Made by a program: the position numbers and the translations under genes | DNA from: Numida meleagris | Lineage: Eukaryota; Chordata; Aves; Galliformes; Numididae | Reading direction: 5' to 3' | DNA: 64,000 nt | Assembly (NCBI RefSeq): GCF_002078875.1 | Contig: NC_034409.1 | Span: forward strand, 104,327,014-104,391,013 | The notes under the pieces: model-generated | The model's database searches: none | What the model saw: only the letters and a program-made list of their open reading frames with translations | Told to the model about the DNA's origin: nothing | Shown: one piece after another, positions 59,086 through 64,000 of the stretch | Numbering within the stretch: position 1 is the stretch's first letter | Layout of the letters: each line of letters starts with the position of its first letter

Positions 59086-61487
59086 TCATGTACACAATAG
59101 AAGAAGTTTTGTTTAGACATGGTTGCTTTGTCTTAGATATGCCTAAGTTTCTTGAATTCTATGAAAATGAATATTCCAATCACACCAAAAGAGAATTCTG
59201 TTCAAAATAAGCCATGTTTACCAAACTTCCGTACAACAAACACTTTTATCACCCTCATGAAGAAATTCAGCACTGTCAGTTTTCTCCCGGTGCTCTCCAA
59301 CACTGCTCCGTGAAACCCATGGCCCACAGAATTTGGAGAAGTTGGGACATGACAGCTGTCAGGAAGGAAGTTGCTTCAGACAGATAACTGGACAAACCAC
59401 CTAATGCTATCATGGGATTCAAGGGTCAGGGCTCCTTCTTGATATTTCAGGTGAAGTGCTAGGTATTTAGAAGAAAACATCTTTCCCAATTCTCCAAAAG
59501 CTTTTTTGCCATCCAGCTACCACTTATGTCCAGGAATGCGAACCACCACATGGCACTGCTGCAAGGCCTCTTTCCCAGCTGCAATGAGTACACAGTACTG
59601 GGGAGAATGATTCTTCCATTGTCCAATTCGTCATGAGACCTCTAGGAGAAAAACTGCAGCAGACAGTGAGGGAGTTTCCCCTCTTGCTGTCTAACAGCAG
59701 TCAGTTCCTCATGCTAACGTTTCCTGAAGACTAAGCACTGATGTCTTGAACTATTTTCAGCTACTTCTGCTCAAAGATGGCACAGATGTGTGTAATGCAA
59801 GATAAACAAATGGCACAAAGCAAATACCAGGCTCTCTGCTCATGATTTCTTTCCCAACAGGAAGAAATCATCATCACTCTTTGGTCGTCATCTCTCTGTG
59901 TGCCCGTCAGAAATGACAGATAAAGAACGTGGTTTGCTTGCTCCAGGTTGCACCCCTGCTTCAGTACTGCTGCCACCAGGTCTGCAGCTGGGCTCAACTA
60001 TGGATGAGGACTGAGAAAAAAAAATACATTTTGTACACTCTGAGTTTCTTAGTTGTTGTATCCTGGCTTGGCCTTTTGGCCAGTTTTATAAAACTGAGGT
60101 GGGAAAAAAATCTTATTTTCCAGCAGACTAATTCCACCGTTGCCAGCTGCACTGGCTTCCTTTGCTGGCTTCTGCCTCTTCTTTCTTGTAAATGAAAAAA
60201 ATTTAAAAATCCCCTGGCTCCCTGAAGGGAAATTTTAGCCTCAGTTCAACAGATTTCTTTTCAGACCATGGCTCATATGCATTTCCAGTCTCACTTATCA
60301 ACAGCTGGAAGAGAAAGAATGAAAGGGGCTGTGTACAGAGTGGGATGAGGAAAACAAGTGAACATGGGAAAGGGAATAGCGGGGCTCAGGCAGAAACCTA
60401 CTCTCTGCAAAGGAGACTAGAAGAGTTAGGGTAAACTGTGCACTGTCTTCTCTCTGGAAGCTGAGTAGAAAAGTGGAGTGACAGGAACTGAGTCATCCAG
60501 AGCTGTGGGGTGGCTGTCTTATGCTTACATACAGAACCCCAAAGAAGGCTGAATCTACAAAACTGCTAACAAGGGAGTTTATAAGCTAGAATGTATTTAC
60601 TGGTAAATAGAGAAAACAAAGTGACCAAGCAAGAAATTAAAATTGCCCACTATGTCTTCACTGATGGGTTTTTCAACTCAATGACTTTCTTATTGTACAA
60701 CTATTTCTGGCCCCTAGGAAAATCTTCTGTCAGTTCATTCTGAGGCCTCAGTGGGTGTCTGGGCCTTGCTTCCCCTAGCAACCAGTCAGCCTCTTTTACC
60801 TTGAGCAATTGGCTCACATCACTTGCCAGTGTCCATTGCTCTAACTTCCCTTCTCTTGGGAAGCCCTATTTCATTCACCTGCTCCAAGGAAAAGAGATGG
60901 AAAGACGATAGGAAAGAGGAAGAGGAAGAAGGTGACATTTTTCTTTACCTGTTGTTTCCAGAACCCTCTGCATTAAGTGTAATTCTGAAAGAGGATATTG
61001 CTCTTTTTTTCAGCAAACAATCTAACTGCCTTGAATTTATTTTAGAATTCATCTGACCTCCTGGAAAACATCTATACTTATAAGGAAAACAGTCTCCCAA
61101 ATGTTTAAGTCAAAAAATGTTGGCCTTATTTGCTGAAAGCCAAAAAGACTTAGATTATTACAAATGTTATGTGAGAAATTTCCACAGGAAAAGAAAAAAA
61201 ATCTTGTATTCAGATGGACGCAGATTTATAGTCAGATGAATCATAAAGTGTCACACTCAGAAGGAACTCTGCCCAGAGAGTTCCTTTTCCTGCTAATGTC
61301 ATGCTTCTGCCTTTGTGGTTCACTGCTTGCATATGTCCCTGACTGACATCCCCTTAGAAAGATCGGTGAGACTGCAGAGAGATTTCCCCACACCATGTGC
61401 ATGTCGTTTGTGTTCTATGACACTCTCAGCTGCGTTTTTTATATTTTGTGTAGAAAAATGCATTACTGCAGTTATTGTTCTTGGCCC
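59086..61487. other. Non-coding DNA
   Basis: No supported gene or repeat family. Confidence 0.55.
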
Positions 61488-61630
61488 AAATATATATGTG
61501 TGTGTATATGTATGTGTATACATTTACACATTTGTGTATGTATATATACACACACATATATGTGCCTATATATGCCTGTTTATGTATATGTAAGCATACA
61601 TATTTTTATATATGTATAATTAAGTATATG
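61488..61630. repeat. TA/TG-rich microsatellite cluster
   Basis: Alternating purine-pyrimidine sequence (TATATATGTGTGTGTATATG, CACACACATATATG). Prone to length change and Z-DNA-like structure. Confidence 0.9.
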
Positions 61631-61678
61631 TGGATAGATGAATGGATGGATGAATAGATAGATAGGTGGATGGATAGA
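61631..61678 (+). repeat. GGAT/GATA tetranucleotide repeat, left of a CR1 copy
   Basis: Units of GGAT, GAAT and GATA run straight into the CR1 sequence at 61679. Confidence 0.9.
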
Positions 61679-61966
61679 CCCTTAAAGGCCATCCAGTCCA
61701 ACCCCTCTGCAATGAATAGGGATATCTACTGCTAGGTCATATGCTCAGAGCCCCATCCATCCTGACCTTGAGTATCTCCAGAGCCTAGGCACTCACCACC
61801 TCTCTAGGCAACCCATTCCAGTGCCTCACCACCCTTATGGTAAAGAACTTCTTTATATCCAGTCTAAATTTCCCCTCTTTTATTTTGAAACCATTTCCCC
61901 TTGTCCTGTCACAACAGACTCTGCTGAAGAGTCTATCCCCTTCTTTCTCATAGCCCCCTTTAGATA
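61679..61966 (-). mobile_element. CR1 3' portion nested in a GATA/GGAT microsatellite
   Basis: Contains CCATCCAGTCCAACCCCTC, TGACCTTGAGTATCTCCAG, GGCAACCCATTCCAGTGCC and CCCCTTGTCCTGTCACAAC in reverse orientation. Tetranucleotide repeats flank it directly on both sides, and the usual octamer tail is absent. Confidence 0.85.
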
Positions 61967-61990
61967 ATAGATAGATGGATAGATGCATGG
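61967..61990 (+). repeat. GATA/GGAT repeat, right of a CR1 copy
   Basis: TAGATAGATGGATAGATG continues the same repeat type on the other side of the CR1 fragment. Confidence 0.85.
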
Positions 61991-63760
61991 AATAACAGAG
62001 CATTTTTACAAGCCAGCAGGGGGAAAGCATCAAGAAGGGATTTTTTTTTAATTTTTTTTTTGAGTAACAACCAGTGTTTATGCAAAAATATTTCATAGTA
62101 TAAATGGAATATTCTGAGTGGAAGTTGCTGTCTGTCTCATGCTAATTTGGCCATACAAGGGTAGCAATGACTGCAGGACAAGTGAGCCCCGCTCAGCAGG
62201 CCCCCAGGTCCCGAGCTGGTGCATGAGAGGCTGGTCGGGACAGGGACTCTCCATCCTACCGGCAGCATCAGTTCAGGCTCAGTGCCTGCTGTCAAGCCAC
62301 GGCAGTGGCTATCCCCCAGTGAGGCACAGTGAGCGTTGCTCGGGGCCTCAGTCCTGTCATCCTGTCTCCCACTTGGGCTCATTTATTAAGAGAGTCAGCA
62401 GGAAGCAGCCATGGGGAAAGGGGGATCTGGCAGTGACAAACCCACTGCTTAACAAGCTCTTCACAGCAGGGCTTGTCAGAGCCGCCCTCCCCATCCTGCA
62501 CTGACAGCAGATGCTTGAGCCCTGAGACCAAGCAGGTTCTCATGAGGGTTACCCTGGGGACTTCATTTTCCCTGGGACATGGGCCGACTCTTGTGCTGTT
62601 GTGAGTCTGAGGCTGGGCATGAGTTGGGATTGCTTGGGTTAAGTGAGTCTCCAGCGGTCAAGTGTTCACAGCAAAGGGCAGACCACAAAAATCAGCATGA
62701 TAGTTATTTACCATAACCATATACAAAACCACAAGCAGCAGAGGTTCCCTGAAACACATCAGAGACTCCGCACATCTCTTTATTAAAGCTCGTCTGTGTT
62801 TGTTACACTTCAGCTTGCCTTCAAATCGCAAATAAAACTAGAGAACTCTAAGTCGACAGATACAAACCAAATGACAAAAATAATATCTAAAGGAACAAAA
62901 CAACGTTATGAAAATGTTTGCCTCTTCCCCATTTTTTTCTCTTTGTTTTAACTTTGAATTGATTTTAGTCTGGTCTAGCAGTGGAGATTAGTTATAAGCC
63001 ATTATAAAAATTTTTATTCATAAATAAAATATCTGCACTGTTTGAGAGTTATCTACTGCCTTTGACAGTAATGAACTTGTCATACATTTTAGTAATCCAT
63101 TATAATCAATTTGAAGTCCTTAAGGCTAAAGGAAGCAGTTATCTGGTTAGAAATCAACTCTCTGGCTCCATGTCAGTGACACTACTGTTCCAATTTGTAT
63201 AATTCATATTTCTATCTATACACTCAGTCCAATCAGACCCCCCCTTTTTTTTTGAGAAGCTTTCAAAAGGTTTTATTTTTTCACTCCTAAGAATCTTTTC
63301 CATCAGTTCCAATCAAGAAATTGTCTGACACTTAAACTGTCAGTTTTGCACACAAACAGATGAAAATACTGAGGTTGCCTTTGTTTTTTGTTTCTTTTTT
63401 TCCTGCCCTTCTCAACCACAGTCTTTTTCCTTAACCTCTCCCAATCCTCCTCCCAGGTCCTTGGCCCAAGACATGTTCTTTCCCATAATGTTTCCATAAA
63501 GCCTCTCAAGTCAGGCCCTGGGGTTTGCTCTGTCCAGCTGCTGACTCCAAGGCTCGCAGCAAGAGGGTTTTCCCATTTTCTCATTAAAAAAAAAAAAAAA
63601 GTTGAGAGATTGAAGCGGATTGACATTTCCAACTAACTGGAATGTCAGAAATTAACAAGGTTTGTGAATGTTACTGGACTGGCAAGAAAGCAACCAATTT
63701 GCAAGCTGCCAGAAGGTAGAAAGGTCTCAGGCAACTGGGCAGACATAGAGCAAGAGATGG
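61991..63760. other. Non-coding DNA with a GC-rich patch
   Basis: 62150-62530 is GC-rich with a 128-codon open frame that has no recognisable content. 62885-63240 has conserved-element character. Confidence 0.45.
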
Positions 63761-63863
63761 CCATCCATCCATCCATCCATCCATTCATCCATCCATCCAT
63801 CCATCCATCCATCCATCCATCCATCCATCCATCCATCCATCCATCTACCTATCCATTCATCCT
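63761..63863 (+). repeat. (CATC)n tetranucleotide microsatellite
   Basis: About 20 CATC/CCAT units with few interruptions (CATT at 63784, CTACCTAT at 63845). The minus strand reads as a repeated M-D-G-W open frame, which is not a gene. Confidence 0.95.
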
Positions 63864-64000
63864 TTCCAGGGCTCCCTGAACCATCTCAGCTATTTCTTTC
63901 TTCCTTTTCAGTCAAGCATAGATAAAGTGATCTGAGCTTCTGTGCGATTAAACTGAAGAGGGATTAAGGGGTTTATTTACTACTCTTTCTTAGAAAGTTT

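Noticed and set aside
63645..63836. Minus-strand open frame made of M-D-G-W repeats
   Set aside because: Translation of the CATC/GATG microsatellite, not a protein.
1..64000. Endogenous retrovirus, DNA-virus genes, CRISPR arrays or bacterial contamination
   Set aside because: No LTR pair, primer-binding site, gag/pol/env text, regularly spaced repeats or prokaryotic gene packing was found on reading. A library search would be the decisive test.

Overview
The window is vertebrate nuclear DNA, almost certainly from a bird and probably a galliform. The signs are many 5'-truncated CR1 LINE copies on both strands, several ending in the typical ATTCTATG-type 3' tail, microsatellites, long AT-rich non-coding stretches, and one compact GC-rich gene with small GT-AG introns. 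I see no bacterial operons, CRISPR arrays, rRNA or tRNA genes, or viral gag/pol/env genes. A species name cannot be read from the sequence itself.

Layout: positions 1-24,600 are AT-rich and apparently intergenic or deep intronic. They hold diverged CR1 copies (about 6.4-6.8, 14.5, 14.8-15.0, 17.6-18.2, 20.5 and 23.3-23.7 kb), an older amniote-type repeat near 2.6 kb, and an unrecognised, broken coding-like tract on the minus strand at 7.66-8.65 kb. Positions about 25,000-36,500 form a GC-rich island containing the only convincing gene. Positions 36,650-64,000 return to AT-rich DNA with more CR1 copies, tetranucleotide repeats and a few stretches that look like conserved non-coding elements.

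The gene (plus strand, 26,155-35,819) belongs to the maestro heat-like repeat (MROH) family. I could trace 22 coding exons with GT-AG introns and compatible phases. The exon sequences read as one continuous protein of about 819 residues, but only after an assembly error is removed. A run of 100 Ns (30,124-30,223) is flanked by two copies of the same 2,396-bp segment (27,728-30,123 and 30,224-32,619). The left copy ends exactly at the gap, the right copy begins exactly at the gap, and I found a single base difference between them. This is what two unmerged overlapping contig ends (two haplotypes) look like. A real duplication of exons 6-13 would also break the reading frame, because exon 13 ends in phase 1 and exon 6 starts in phase 0.

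The most interesting structural signal is a perfect 28-bp direct repeat (24,613-24,640 and 36,626-36,653) bracketing the whole GC-rich MROH island, about 12 kb apart in the assembly and about 9.5 kb apart once the false duplication is removed. It could be the footprint of the island's insertion as a unit into an AT-rich site. Within the gene, three introns (2, 16 and 19) are multiples of three and free of stops in frame, two acceptors use microsatellites as pyrimidine or T-rich tracts, exon 4 has a strong internal donor, and the C-terminus appears shorter than in longer family members.
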